From CAYWQB01 sp964460785 (GTDB taxonomy: Bacteria > Chlamydiota > Chlamydiia > Chlamydiales > CAYWQB01), in contig CAYWQB010000004.1 of the NCBI GenBank assembly GCA_964460785.1, forward strand, positions 186,001 to 250,000: a stretch of 64,000 bases of DNA. Reading direction: 5' to 3'. Every line of letters starts with the position of its first letter. Position 1 is the first letter of the stretch. Below, piece by piece: positions 50,241 through 59,397 of the stretch. Made by a program: the position numbers and the translations under genes. The notes under the pieces are model-generated. The model searched no databases, was not told where the DNA came from, and worked only from the letters and a program-made list of their open reading frames with translations.

Positions 50241-52253
50241 TTATTGTTTTTGTTTGTAGTTTTTTAAAATCTCCTGGGGAGAGGATGCTAAAAAGGGAGT
50301 AGATAGCCACCTTTCAAGAGAGAGTTGTTTTGTAGAAGGTGCTGTGGCTTGCTTGATAAAAGTAAAAAATTCTTTAGGTATATGGGAGAGCAAATCTACA
50401 GTTAAGGGATCTTTAGACCCTATAGCTAATTGTTGAATCACCTGGCCCACTTGTCTGATTGTCGAGTGTAGATCTCTAATATGAGGGGTAGTAGAAACCT
50501 CTCTATCTGCAGGTTTATACCATTCAGGAAACCCTGAATTTGTATTGGCTACAACTGCATGCTTAACATCCGTTAGTATCAGGCCTCTTTTTTCAGACCA
50601 TACAAAAGAATCTACATCGATGGACTGTACTGCCACATTATATGCTTGTAAGTGAAGAAGGAGCTTATGAAAGTCCAGTGTAAGGTTTTGTAATGACCGA
50701 ATCGTATGTAAAAACTGAGAGGTCGTATAAGAATCCCCCTCTCTAATGAGATCAGAGTCCCTTGCAAGAAAGGAGAGCGATAAGGATGGGGAGATTTTAG
50801 GTTTACCTATGCAGCTGGTACAAGAGGAAGGGAGCACTAGGTCTAGAAGTTTAACACTATCTTTTGGGGTGCTTTCTTGTAAGGTGAATGCATAGTGAGC
50901 CTGTTCGGGAGGAGCATCTAGTTCAACAGACTCTGCATCTAGAGAAGAAAAGTCTAAAGGAAGGTCTTCTCGGCTTGTAATATTGTACATCTTAGATGCA
51001 ACGGTATGGAGAATATGAATATTTGGAGGGAGCATTTCTAACACTTTCCCACTTCGGTAAGAGCTTTTTATACGCTCCATCGTTTGTGCGCTTTCACCTC
51101 CTATGTAGGAAATATAAGCACAAGAGTGTAGTTGGTATTGCTTTTTTTCCATCTTGAGGGAGGTGACCTTTTCTTGATAAGGTCCTGAAGCACTTGTAGC
51201 ATGTAAATCTAATGTGTCCTCTTCTATATATCTTTCGCATGCTGCAAGAAATCTGTCAGGAAGTTGGTAGTAACTGAGGGAGGGGTGCCTTTGTAGTTGC
51301 TCTCCATACTCAAATAGAGCTGCACGAAGAGGCATATGTAAAAAATCATGGATATCCTCTTTGACTCCATATGTAGCAGGGGATGCTAATAAAGCATTTA
51401 TAAAGCGGCGCATCGAAGTAGGAAAATAAAGAGGGTATACGATCTTTTTGCCAACACATTGAGAAAAAGACTCTTGCAATGTGGTCTCCGCTTGTTGAGC
51501 TTCCGGAAACGCTGCTTGCCCTGTAACTATAGAATAAAGACTTACGCCGAGAGTCCACCGATCAAAGTGCTTTTGCTTTTCCATCGCTAGAAACTCTTGC
51601 TCAGTAGGAATCACGACTTCTTTTGTTCCAGGAGTGGGATGTAGGGGACGAGTTCTGTAAGATATCGCTAGAGCAAACCTATCTTCGCTTTTTAGGTAAT
51701 AGATTTGAGAGCTGTCAACCCCTCCATAACTATATCCTGATGTATGCAAGTGATTGAGTGCTGCAAGGCAATCTCTTGCAATGGTCTGAAAAAAGGAAAG
51801 ACTTTTTATAACTTTTGTTGAGCGCTCATTTTGTATGGAGTCTATGGTTTCAGCTATTTTTCTTGGAGAAGCTAGAAAGTTCAAAGAACACCGATCCGCA
51901 AGGCGGTCTAATGAGGAACCTTTTTCCTGAATCGCTAAGTAGGGCTTTCCCATCGCTTTACCTTGAAACGAAGCGCCTAGAATGTTGGGGTGTTCAAGAA
52001 TAGAAGGATCAATTCTATGGTCGATAAGTAGCTGGTAGATCTCTCCTCCATAAGACATGCGCCTGATATCGGGTTCATCGATAAGCAGGCGTTCTAAATC
52101 GACTTCAAACCGGAAGTGTGAATAGCTGATTGAAGGAACTTCTTCTTCTATGGAGGGAGGTATAGGGGGTTTTGTTTCAGCGCAAGTGAAAGATGTTGAG
52201 TAGAAAGAGTCATCTTTGCCTCTTCTCATCGCTAGCTGGCTTACCCCACTCAT
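50241..52253 (-). CDS. Tandem pseudokinase-like protein
   Basis: A 670-aa protein with two protein-kinase-like halves. The first (residues ~45-300) has H-P-N-I-L, an alpha-E/catalytic-loop equivalent A-L-N-H-L-H-T-S-G-Y-S-Y-G-G-V-D-S-S-Q-I-Y-Y where the H-R-D is lost, and the alpha-F landmark D-R-W-T-L-G-V-S-L-Y-S-I-V-T-G. The second (~520-650) has N-V-A-V-Q-S-I-D-V-D-S-F-V-W and L-I-L-T-D-V-K in place of H-R-D and D-F-G. Glycine-rich loops are not evident. It probably binds host kinase partners rather than phosphorylating. No Sec signal or membrane span. Confidence 0.6.
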   Translation of the reverse strand: MSGVSQLAMRRGKDDSFYSTSFTCAETKPPIPPSIEEEVPSISYSHFRFEVDLERLLIDEPDIRRMSYGGEIYQLLIDHRIDPSILEHPNILGASFQGKAMGKPYLAIQEKGSSLDRLADRCSLNFLASPRKIAETIDSIQNERSTKVIKSLSFFQTIARDCLAALNHLHTSGYSYGGVDSSQIYYLKSEDRFALAISYRTRPLHPTPGTKEVVIPTEQEFLAMEKQKHFDRWTLGVSLYSIVTGQAAFPEAQQAETTLQESFSQCVGKKIVYPLYFPTSMRRFINALLASPATYGVKEDIHDFLHMPLRAALFEYGEQLQRHPSLSYYQLPDRFLAACERYIEEDTLDLHATSASGPYQEKVTSLKMEKKQYQLHSCAYISYIGGESAQTMERIKSSYRSGKVLEMLPPNIHILHTVASKMYNITSREDLPLDFSSLDAESVELDAPPEQAHYAFTLQESTPKDSVKLLDLVLPSSCTSCIGKPKISPSLSLSFLARDSDLIREGDSYTTSQFLHTIRSLQNLTLDFHKLLLHLQAYNVAVQSIDVDSFVWSEKRGLILTDVKHAVVANTNSGFPEWYKPADREVSTTPHIRDLHSTIRQVGQVIQQLAIGSKDPLTVDLLSHIPKEFFTFIKQATAPSTKQLSLERWLSTPFLASSPQEILKNYKQKQ

Positions 52254-52561
52254 AGAACCCTCTTACTTGCAAAATCATAAAGTAAGTGTTAATGAATTTT
52301 TTTATGTTTCTTTGCAAATAATTAATTTTATGCGGAAAAATGAATTTGGTTAGGTGGGGAATAATTGCTAACCCTTTCTACTTTAATTGGTTATAGATAG
52401 TTTGTCTTACCAAGCAAACTCTTAGAATATCATGTTCTCGTATGAATGCCTATTGGCTCTAGGCTTTCACTTTTAGTGTATTCTTTGGTTTCAATTTAAA
52501 AAATCCTAAGAAATAAAGTGGACAAAGAAGGGCTGTAGAGGGTATCTAGGGCGGTTGATTG
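52254..52561. other. 308-bp intergenic region between pseudokinase gene and dgkA
   Basis: A divergent control region. CTTACTT/AAGTAAG (52262-52268 and 52280-52286) form an 11-nt-spaced dyad 9-33 nt before the pseudokinase start, where it could act as operator or mRNA hairpin. AGTTTG/CAAACT (52399-52420), extended by CTT/AAG, forms a second hairpin with one bulged base. No gene, tRNA or riboswitch was recognised. Confidence 0.45.
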
Positions 52562-52978
52562 ATGTTTAACTGCACAAATTTCCTAAAAGTACAAACAGTT
52601 AATGAGCTTATAATCTTTAGAAGGGTGAAGACTTTGAGAATTATTTCAGCGACTAAGTATGCTCTTGAAGGCGTTGTTTCAGTATGGAAGAGTGAAGCTG
52701 CTTTTCGCCAAGAGGTAATCGTTTTCTCACTGGCTTACCTTGTCTCTTTCTCTTTTGCTTTGTCTATAGAAGAGCGGCTATTTTTGCTTTTTACATCGAT
52801 GCTTGTTTTGGTGGTAGAGCTTATGAACTCGGCTGTTGAAGCTGCTATTGATCGTATAGGACCAGAGACGCACCCTCTTAGTAAAGTTGCTAAGGATGCA
52901 GGAGCTGCTGCTGTTTTTTTCTCTATTTTGCTTGCTGTCTTGACTTGGGGCGTAATTTTAGTGAAACATATTCTGTAA
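52562..52978 (+). CDS. dgkA: Diacylglycerol kinase (prokaryotic DgkA)
   Basis: A small membrane kinase that phosphorylates diacylglycerol to phosphatidate in the inner membrane, recycling lipid. S-A-T-K-Y-A-L-E-G, E-A-A-F-R-Q-E, the catalytic V-E-L-M-N-S-A-V-E-A-A-I-D-R-I and L-S-K-V-A-K-D-A-G-A-A-A-V match E. coli DgkA closely, with three hydrophobic helices. ATG 52562 gives an N-terminal extension of ~22 residues over E. coli. GTG 52625 or TTG 52634 would give the usual length, so the start is uncertain. Confidence 0.9.
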   Translation: MFNCTNFLKVQTVNELIIFRRVKTLRIISATKYALEGVVSVWKSEAAFRQEVIVFSLAYLVSFSFALSIEERLFLLFTSMLVLVVELMNSAVEAAIDRIGPETHPLSKVAKDAGAAAVFFSILLAVLTWGVILVKHIL

Positions 52979-53073
52979 CCTTCTCTAGGGAAGGAAGATA
53001 AATATTTTCCTGTAATGCTTAATTTTTAGATTCATTATTCCGATATCTTCTCTAGTTTTCGAGGAGATAGGCA

Positions 53074-56000
53074 ATGAGAATAGAAGCTTTTGGAGAGTAC
53101 TTTTCTGAAAAAATAGCAGAGATAGAAGAAGAGTCTGACACCCATCCTCTAACAGAAATCTTTCAGAGCCAAATAGGAGGAGTAACTCCTTCTAGTGGTG
53201 TTAATCTGTATGAGCAGATGCAGAAGTTTTCAGTACTTTTCCCAGAGCAATGCCCTCCCAAAATTCTTTCCATCATTAAAGATAAATCTCCTTTTACGCG
53301 AGCAGAAGCTCTTGAGCACTTGAGAGAGATGGTCCATGCCATTGACGAGTCAATGGCATTAGATCATGAAGCTGTGAGTCAGATTCTATCTAAAGAATCA
53401 CAAAGTATGGAAGATATAGAAGCGCTAAAGAAGATATTCCATAAGCATGGAGGGGCCTTTTTTGACCGGGACTCTTCGGAAGTCATTTGTCAGTTTATTA
53501 CAAACTGCTCTCTAGATGATACATGGCGGATTGATCTTGTTGATAGTTTGCCCCCTGAAGGGCTTTTATATATGTTGGAAAGCCCTCCTTGCTGTATGGG
53601 AGCTCTTGCAGCCCAAGGGAAAACAGAAATTTTAGCACATATTGTTAGTGCTTTAGGAAGGGAAAGGGCTCTACCTATAGATCTCATGCACTTTTTGCAA
53701 AGAGCAATGGGGAATCATAACTTTGTTAAATTTAGCTTACAGGTACAAGACCCGCATATTCGTCATGACTTACTTTCTTATACTCCCACAGCAAAGTCTA
53801 TTGGAGGAGTTCTTCATAAACTAGCTTATCGAGGAAGTATTCAAGAGGTTATTCAGCTCATAGAGTCTTTTGAAGATCCTTCTCTCAGGCTGTCTCTTCT
53901 TCAACAACAGTCTAAAGAGGGAATGAATGTACTTGATATAGCTACTTTAAAGACTCAAAGAGGAAGGGTTGCTATATCCTTGCTCAACACATTGCCAGAA
54001 AAAGAGCTGAAAGAGAGGCTGTTTTTAAGCTCCTTAGCAGGGGGAGCGGAGATCGCTCACTGCTTAGTAGATAATGAGGAGTGGCGGTCAGTCAACTCAA
54101 TTTGGAGCCAATGTGCAGATACCGGCGCTTTACTCTCTATGTTAGATTCTTGCGATGAGGGAGGTGAGAAGCTCATTAGCAAGGTCATAATGAGAGGAGA
54201 ACCTTGGGTTTTTAAAAGCCTTTCCTCAATGCTCCAAAGTGATAGTCGATTTCTTACCCTTCTTTTTCAAGAAGGAGAGGGGCCTGCCCCTATCCAACAT
54301 ATTATCAAGCAAATAACTAGAGCTCTAATTAAAAAAGTGCCAGAAGAAAATCTTGAAGAGCTTCTCACTTTAGAGCAAAAGGCTTTAGCTTCAATTGAAT
54401 TTATGGGAAGGCCAGGGGCTGAGATTTTAGACAAAATAGCGGAAGTCGGTAGGTTAAGGCTTGGATGCTCAATCAACCTTTTGTTTGGTGGTAAAATTCA
54501 ATCAGAGCTTTATCTTTATAAGCCCCGTATTTTTTCTTATGAACTGCAAAGTGGAATCAAGGATTTAAGGCTTAGAATAGAAGAGAAGAGGCAAAAAGAG
54601 AATGAAGCAGAAGTTATAGAGCTTTTAAGTAAGAAAGAGGTCTTAGAAGAAGAGTTTGATGTGATCTATGACAAGCTTAGCGTTGTTAAAAGCTCAGGCC
54701 GTATTGCAAAGCTTAAAAGACAGGTCAGTGAGTTCTTAGCTACCTCAGATTGCAGTATAGAGCATATTAAGAGGTTGAAACTCTTGCTTGGAGAGGACTT
54801 CTTATGTAGTAAGGGCCAGCATAATAATTACTTATTACAGTCGGTTATGTCTAGCAAGTGCTGGGATCGCCTGCCTGTTTTGATTGATAGTTGGGGCATC
54901 TCATGTTTAAACTTAGGAACAGAAGATGGGTCTTTGGTAGGGATGATGGGTGTGCAAAACTGGATATCTCTATTAAGGACCAGTGCAAGCCCAGAACTAT
55001 GCTATCAATTAGCGAGTCAAAAAAGCTCAGAGTTTGGATCGACAGCTTTGCAGGCTTTAGTCGTTAGAAATGAGCATGAGGTAGTTGCTGAAACCTTATC
55101 TCTTGTGGGAGAGCGTGCAGAAGAGTTGATTCTGCTACGAGCAAACAATGGGGCTAATATACTGCATGATTGCTCTGCAGAACAGAGTCTAGAATGTCAA
55201 AGAGCTGTACTTGGTCATGTGAAAAGTGAGAGCTGTTTATACCAGCTGTTGATCACCCCTGGAGAAGGTGGATGGACGCCTATGCACTATTATGCAGCTC
55301 GGGGCAATGCTGAGGCAATACAAGAGCTTCTTAATCTGTTTTCAGATCCAAGTAGGCGGTTATCCCTACTTCAATCTAGGCATAGCAGGGGGGAAACGGT
55401 CTTTTCCTCTGCATGTAAACGGTGCCCTATAAGCTTTTTGGATAGTTTAAACCTTTTAGACAATGAAGAGAGTAAGCTTGCCCTTTTATTAAGTGGGGAG
55501 CAGCTAAGTCCAGCTGCAGAAATCATTGTGATGCGCATTGCTGATGCAGAGATTCAAAAAGATATAAAAGACTTTGGTGACTTTGAGAGTTATGTGGAAA
55601 GTGTAAGGTTTAGGTCTTTAACAGAAAGTGAAGGAGAAGGCTCTCGGCAGGAAAGTGTTTTTCCAGACTCTTTGCTAGAGCTTCCCTTAATCGATCTTAT
55701 GCGAATAAAAGAGGAGGAGGCACGAGTCTCTCTAGAGCAAAGACTTGTACAACACTTCACCATGCTCTCTGAAGTACAAAGGATACTAGATGACCCTAGC
55801 ATGCATGCAGGAGAAAAAGTCTCCACCTGTCTTACTTTATTTAAGATAGAGGAAGTGGCAGAAACTCTTAACCATAATCAGAAAATAGCGGTATTGTCTG
55901 ATGAATTAATGAGGCTCACAAAAGATCCTCTCATAGAATCGCAACTTCCTCTTGTTGCCCAAACAGACAAAGTGCTTGCTCGCCTATGCCACATGCTGGA

Positions 56001-57258
56001 TCAAGGGGGATCTCGCATGAAGGGATATGCTACAATGACGCACCTTCATTTGCATGGGGAAAGGCTTGCAAGAAGGATGGAAAAAAGTCCCGGCCTTTAT
56101 GCTCAGAGAGCTCTTTATTTAACTGTTACTGGAACAGATAAACAGCTTTCTCCAATCAGCAAGCAGGGGTCTCCACCTGCTTATGATGCTGTACGCCGGA
56201 TGGTTCCTCGGCTATTTGATTCTAAAAAGTTTGAGGTGCCTGCGGAGGTTTTTAAAGGGGGACACTCCTTGCCAGTTTTCCAAGAAAACATAGCCGCTCT
56301 TCATGCAATGACTAAAGAAGAGGCGCTTACTCCATCTCAAAGAGCAATTGTGCAGGCTGTAGCCAGTGAGTTGGAATCTTCGCTAGCATTTGTTCTAAAC
56401 GCAAATGAGTCTAAAGAGAGGGTTGCCGCTTATATCACCTCACTACATGAAAAGTTAAAAGGGTTAGAGGTAGGAGCACAACTTTTTTTACCTGGGGGGT
56501 ATATCAAAAAAAAGAAGGGACATGCAATCGGCTTGGTTTTTTCTAAGCAGGAAAATGGTTTATTTACTCTGCGTGTCATTAACAGAGGAGAAGGGGCAAG
56601 GCTCTATTCTGGGCTTACTAAAGAGAACCGTGCAATGGAGTTGGAAGCAATGAACCTTCCTCTTGAAGAAATTATCCATCTCCCAGAAGACCCGAAAGAA
56701 GCGAACTTTTATAACTCCGGTCTTTTGCCAAAGGTTTTAGGCTTTCGTGTGGAAGAACGAGACCTTGGAGGAAGTGGAGCATTAGCACACACAGGACCTG
56801 AAACATACTATCAGGCTATTAAAGAGTTATTAAGCAAGGGAGAAAAGGTTCCTGAAGAACATCGTTATACTCACAGTCTACAAGGGAAAGGCTCTTGTGT
56901 CGATAAGACACAGGCAGGGTTTATTCGGACTCGGTTTTTGGAGATGTGCCAGGGAACAGGCATCAATGGGTATGCTCTTTATATGAGGTGGAAGCTATTT
57001 ACGCATAAATGGTCTGTAGAGGCTGCCATAGATCAGAGAACAAAGGGTGATATCGTTGCTTCTGGGCCCTCACGCCTCATTGCACAGGTTTCCAATCCGA
57101 GTCCAAAGGCTATTTCTTTGCCTTTATTTAATAAAATGATACATGACGCTAGCTTAGTACGGACTAAGCGGCAAATGAGACTTCGTCAAAGTGGGCAAAG
57201 GTCTGCAGCTGACTTATTGATGCGCAGGGGCTTATTCTTTCAAGGGGTTGGTTCATAG
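53074..57258 (+). CDS. Giant ankyrin-like protein with C-terminal H-N-Q-C hydrolase-like domain
   Basis: A 1394-aa protein. Helical pairs resembling degenerate ankyrin repeats appear around residue 250 (G-V-L-H-K-L-A-Y-R-G-S-I-Q-E-V-I) and around residue 735 (W-T-P-M-H-Y-Y-A-A-R-G-N-A-E-A-I), each followed by D-P-S-x-R-L-S-L-L-Q. The rest of the first 1100 residues is helical and Leu/Glu-rich. The C-terminal region contains L-P-G-G-Y, G-H-A-I-G-L-V (H1150), R-V-I-N-R-G-E-G (N1170), and Q-G-K-G-S-C (Q1270, C1275), an order seen in clan CE cysteine proteases. GAGGAG precedes the ATG. Likely an injected effector. Confidence 0.6.
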   Translation: MRIEAFGEYFSEKIAEIEEESDTHPLTEIFQSQIGGVTPSSGVNLYEQMQKFSVLFPEQCPPKILSIIKDKSPFTRAEALEHLREMVHAIDESMALDHEAVSQILSKESQSMEDIEALKKIFHKHGGAFFDRDSSEVICQFITNCSLDDTWRIDLVDSLPPEGLLYMLESPPCCMGALAAQGKTEILAHIVSALGRERALPIDLMHFLQRAMGNHNFVKFSLQVQDPHIRHDLLSYTPTAKSIGGVLHKLAYRGSIQEVIQLIESFEDPSLRLSLLQQQSKEGMNVLDIATLKTQRGRVAISLLNTLPEKELKERLFLSSLAGGAEIAHCLVDNEEWRSVNSIWSQCADTGALLSMLDSCDEGGEKLISKVIMRGEPWVFKSLSSMLQSDSRFLTLLFQEGEGPAPIQHIIKQITRALIKKVPEENLEELLTLEQKALASIEFMGRPGAEILDKIAEVGRLRLGCSINLLFGGKIQSELYLYKPRIFSYELQSGIKDLRLRIEEKRQKENEAEVIELLSKKEVLEEEFDVIYDKLSVVKSSGRIAKLKRQVSEFLATSDCSIEHIKRLKLLLGEDFLCSKGQHNNYLLQSVMSSKCWDRLPVLIDSWGISCLNLGTEDGSLVGMMGVQNWISLLRTSASPELCYQLASQKSSEFGSTALQALVVRNEHEVVAETLSLVGERAEELILLRANNGANILHDCSAEQSLECQRAVLGHVKSESCLYQLLITPGEGGWTPMHYYAARGNAEAIQELLNLFSDPSRRLSLLQSRHSRGETVFSSACKRCPISFLDSLNLLDNEESKLALLLSGEQLSPAAEIIVMRIADAEIQKDIKDFGDFESYVESVRFRSLTESEGEGSRQESVFPDSLLELPLIDLMRIKEEEARVSLEQRLVQHFTMLSEVQRILDDPSMHAGEKVSTCLTLFKIEEVAETLNHNQKIAVLSDELMRLTKDPLIESQLPLVAQTDKVLARLCHMLDQGGSRMKGYATMTHLHLHGERLARRMEKSPGLYAQRALYLTVTGTDKQLSPISKQGSPPAYDAVRRMVPRLFDSKKFEVPAEVFKGGHSLPVFQENIAALHAMTKEEALTPSQRAIVQAVASELESSLAFVLNANESKERVAAYITSLHEKLKGLEVGAQLFLPGGYIKKKKGHAIGLVFSKQENGLFTLRVINRGEGARLYSGLTKENRAMELEAMNLPLEEIIHLPEDPKEANFYNSGLLPKVLGFRVEERDLGGSGALAHTGPETYYQAIKELLSKGEKVPEEHRYTHSLQGKGSCVDKTQAGFIRTRFLEMCQGTGINGYALYMRWKLFTHKWSVEAAIDQRTKGDIVASGPSRLIAQVSNPSPKAISLPLFNKMIHDASLVRTKRQMRLRQSGQRSAADLLMRRGLFFQGVGS

Positions 57259-57260
57259 CT

Positions 57261-58235
57261 TTAACTTGTAACTACATCACCTTCTAAAAAGCATCTAAGA
57301 GTTGAAGCTTTTTCAAGCTTCTCTTCAAACGCTTCTACAATCTCTTCTTTAGACTGCAAATTGATTAAAACCCTCTGTACCCCTGTATGAAGAAGCTCCT
57401 TTACCTCTTTGCGCACAGATATAAGTAGATCTGAAAGAAATGGAGCAGCAAAGAACAGGAGCTGCCAAACATTTTCTCTTTTCTTTGTATCATCACTTAA
57501 CGCTTCTTTAGCTAAGGCTCCTTTTGCTTCTTTAGATCGTTCTATCAGGTCATAGAGAAGAAGTGCTGAAAGACTCGATGGTGTTTCACTTCGCTTCAAA
57601 CCTGAAAGAAGCATGTGTACTTCCTCAGTAGGCAAGGATACAATGCTTTCAAGAAGTTTATCACTGCTCTCTACAGAGACAAGGTTATTTTGCAAGGCCA
57701 CCAGCATACAGTGCCTACTAGCTTTTGCTTGCACCCGTTCTTTTGAGATCCCCGATGCTTCTGTTAGATCCCTTATAGCATCTTCAGACTGTAAAAGATG
57801 GCCAAGGCCAACCTCTACAGGAAGGATTGCTAAAAACTTTTCTAACTTTTCTTCCTTTGTCTCGCCTTCTAAGCTTTCAATTTCTCGGTAGTCATACATT
57901 GAATCTTTAACATGCTGCATGCGGTAGGCTATCTCCATTGTTACATCACTTGCAGCATCAGAGAGCTCATCAGAAAGGCTTGGGCTATATACTTTAGGAG
58001 AAGGGGAGTAGGTTCTAATCAAGTCTTTAGACTCACTTAGAAGTGCTTCCGCTTCGGCTTCTAACCTATCTGGAGCTGAACGGTAGCTTGCATCAACGCA
58101 CATAAAAGCGGAGCCTGCAGCAACTTGGGTACGAGAGTCTTTTGGAGAAGGATAATGAGTTTTATCAAGCTGATTCCTTAAGTCAATGAGTTGGTAAGCC
58201 ATGACAGCAAGAGGTTTTACAGTAGTAGTTGCCAT
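57261..58235 (-). CDS. Helical hypothetical protein, 324 aa
   Basis: An unrecognised, mostly helical acidic protein without signal peptide. It begins with a Lys/Leu-rich helix (A-Y-Q-L-I-D-L-R-N-Q-L), has a Ser/Pro-rich segment near residues 80-95 (Y-S-P-S-P-K-V-Y-S-P-S-L-S), and ends in a coiled-coil-like stretch with E-A-F-E-E-K-L-E-K-A. It converges on the 1394-aa gene with 2 nt between stops, which could reflect an effector-partner relationship but proves nothing. Confidence 0.55.
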   Translation of the reverse strand: MATTTVKPLAVMAYQLIDLRNQLDKTHYPSPKDSRTQVAAGSAFMCVDASYRSAPDRLEAEAEALLSESKDLIRTYSPSPKVYSPSLSDELSDAASDVTMEIAYRMQHVKDSMYDYREIESLEGETKEEKLEKFLAILPVEVGLGHLLQSEDAIRDLTEASGISKERVQAKASRHCMLVALQNNLVSVESSDKLLESIVSLPTEEVHMLLSGLKRSETPSSLSALLLYDLIERSKEAKGALAKEALSDDTKKRENVWQLLFFAAPFLSDLLISVRKEVKELLHTGVQRVLINLQSKEEIVEAFEEKLEKASTLRCFLEGDVVTS

Positions 58236-58447
58236 AGAAACGCCTAATTTTTTGTAAATCGATAGGCTCCATTAAAGCGATCATGTGATTTGTTGCAAAT
58301 GGTTTTTTTAAGAAAGTTTTGCTTTGGTGTTAAGGTTATATTCTTAAAATGTTGTCTGGATCAAGGGGGCTGAAAAAACTTATCTACCAAGAAAAGAAGC
58401 ATCTAGGTACACCACTTCAAGCTCTAACAGAAGACAAAGGGAATATT

Positions 58448-59326
58448 GTGAAAGGTTTTTTTTCTCTACTCGTTCTTTCTATAGCCTTATCTTTTCACTC
58501 CTTTGCCAGTGAGAGGAAGTCTCTTTTGATCTCTGGAGGAAGTGGAGGGATAGGTAGAGAAGTTGCCCTAACTTTTGCAAAAGAAGGATGGCATGTGTGG
58601 GCAGGGTACTGCTCCTCCTTTCCTAAAGATCTAGAGGGGGTTCCCAACATATCTCCCATTCACTTAGATGTGACACAACAAGAGTCCATAGCGCAAGCTG
58701 TGCAGTCTATTCAGAAAGCTGAAGGAAGGCTTGATGTGCTTGTTAACAATGCGGGGGTCGGCTTATTAGGGGCTGTCGAAGAAAGTTCCCCTCAGCAGGC
58801 AAGAGCGCTGTTTGAAGTGAACTTTTTTGGAGCTCTTGAGTTAACAAAAGCAATCCTCCCTATCATGCGAGAGCAAAAGTCAGGAAAAATCATTAATATA
58901 AGCAGCACCTCGGGAGTGCGAGCGGTGCCAGGTTTAGGTCTTTATGCAGCTTCAAAATTTGCTCTAGAAGCGGTGAGCGAGGCTTTAGCTGCAGAGCTTT
59001 CTCCATGGAATATTGATGTTTCTATTATAGAGCCAGGGTCTGTGAAAAACCACTGGGTGGAGAACTGCTGGCAAAGTGATCAGCCTATGGAGTCATCCTC
59101 ATTAGCAAAAGGAGCTCTGACCAAGCTGTCGGCTCTCGCAAAAAGTGGCCAAGATTGTTCTGAAATTGCCCAGGTGATTTATCAGGTGGCTTTACGTTCT
59201 TTCCCAAGCATGAGGTATCAAACCTCTTTAGCTGTGACAGAAACGGTTGCAAAAAAGCTAACGGATCCATCAGGAGATCGAATGAAGCTGGAGATGCAAT
59301 CTCTTTTTGAGGCTTTTAATAGGTAG
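58448..59326 (+). CDS. Exported-looking short-chain dehydrogenase/reductase
   Basis: A classical SDR: L-I-S-G-G-S-G-G-I-G-R-E (nucleotide-binding T-G-x3-G-x-G variant), H-L-D-V-T, V-N-N-A-G-V-G, I-I-N-I-S-S-T-S-G, and the active-site Y-A-A-S-K with E-P-G-S-V. I choose GTG 58448, which has AAAGGGA upstream and gives a typical signal peptide (K-G-F-F-S-L-L-V-L-S-I-A-L-S, cleaved near F-A-S) before the SDR domain. An upstream ATG at 58349 in the same frame would bury that segment. SDRs are normally cytoplasmic, so a signal peptide is unusual. Confidence 0.8.
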   Translation: MKGFFSLLVLSIALSFHSFASERKSLLISGGSGGIGREVALTFAKEGWHVWAGYCSSFPKDLEGVPNISPIHLDVTQQESIAQAVQSIQKAEGRLDVLVNNAGVGLLGAVEESSPQQARALFEVNFFGALELTKAILPIMREQKSGKIINISSTSGVRAVPGLGLYAASKFALEAVSEALAAELSPWNIDVSIIEPGSVKNHWVENCWQSDQPMESSSLAKGALTKLSALAKSGQDCSEIAQVIYQVALRSFPSMRYQTSLAVTETVAKKLTDPSGDRMKLEMQSLFEAFNR

Positions 59327-59351
59327 TTCTTGTCAAAATCTTAAAAATAAA

Positions 59352-59380
59352 TTGAATTTTTTCTACAAAATAGGTATAAT
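59352..59380 (+). promoter_or_regulatory. Near-consensus sigma-70 promoter for the caspase-like gene
   Basis: TTGAAT (59352-59357), a 17-nt spacer and TATAAT (59375-59380). Transcription would start about 10 nt before ATG 59398, giving a very short leader. Confidence 0.7.
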
Positions 59381-59397
59381 ATTTCTTTGATAAAGAG

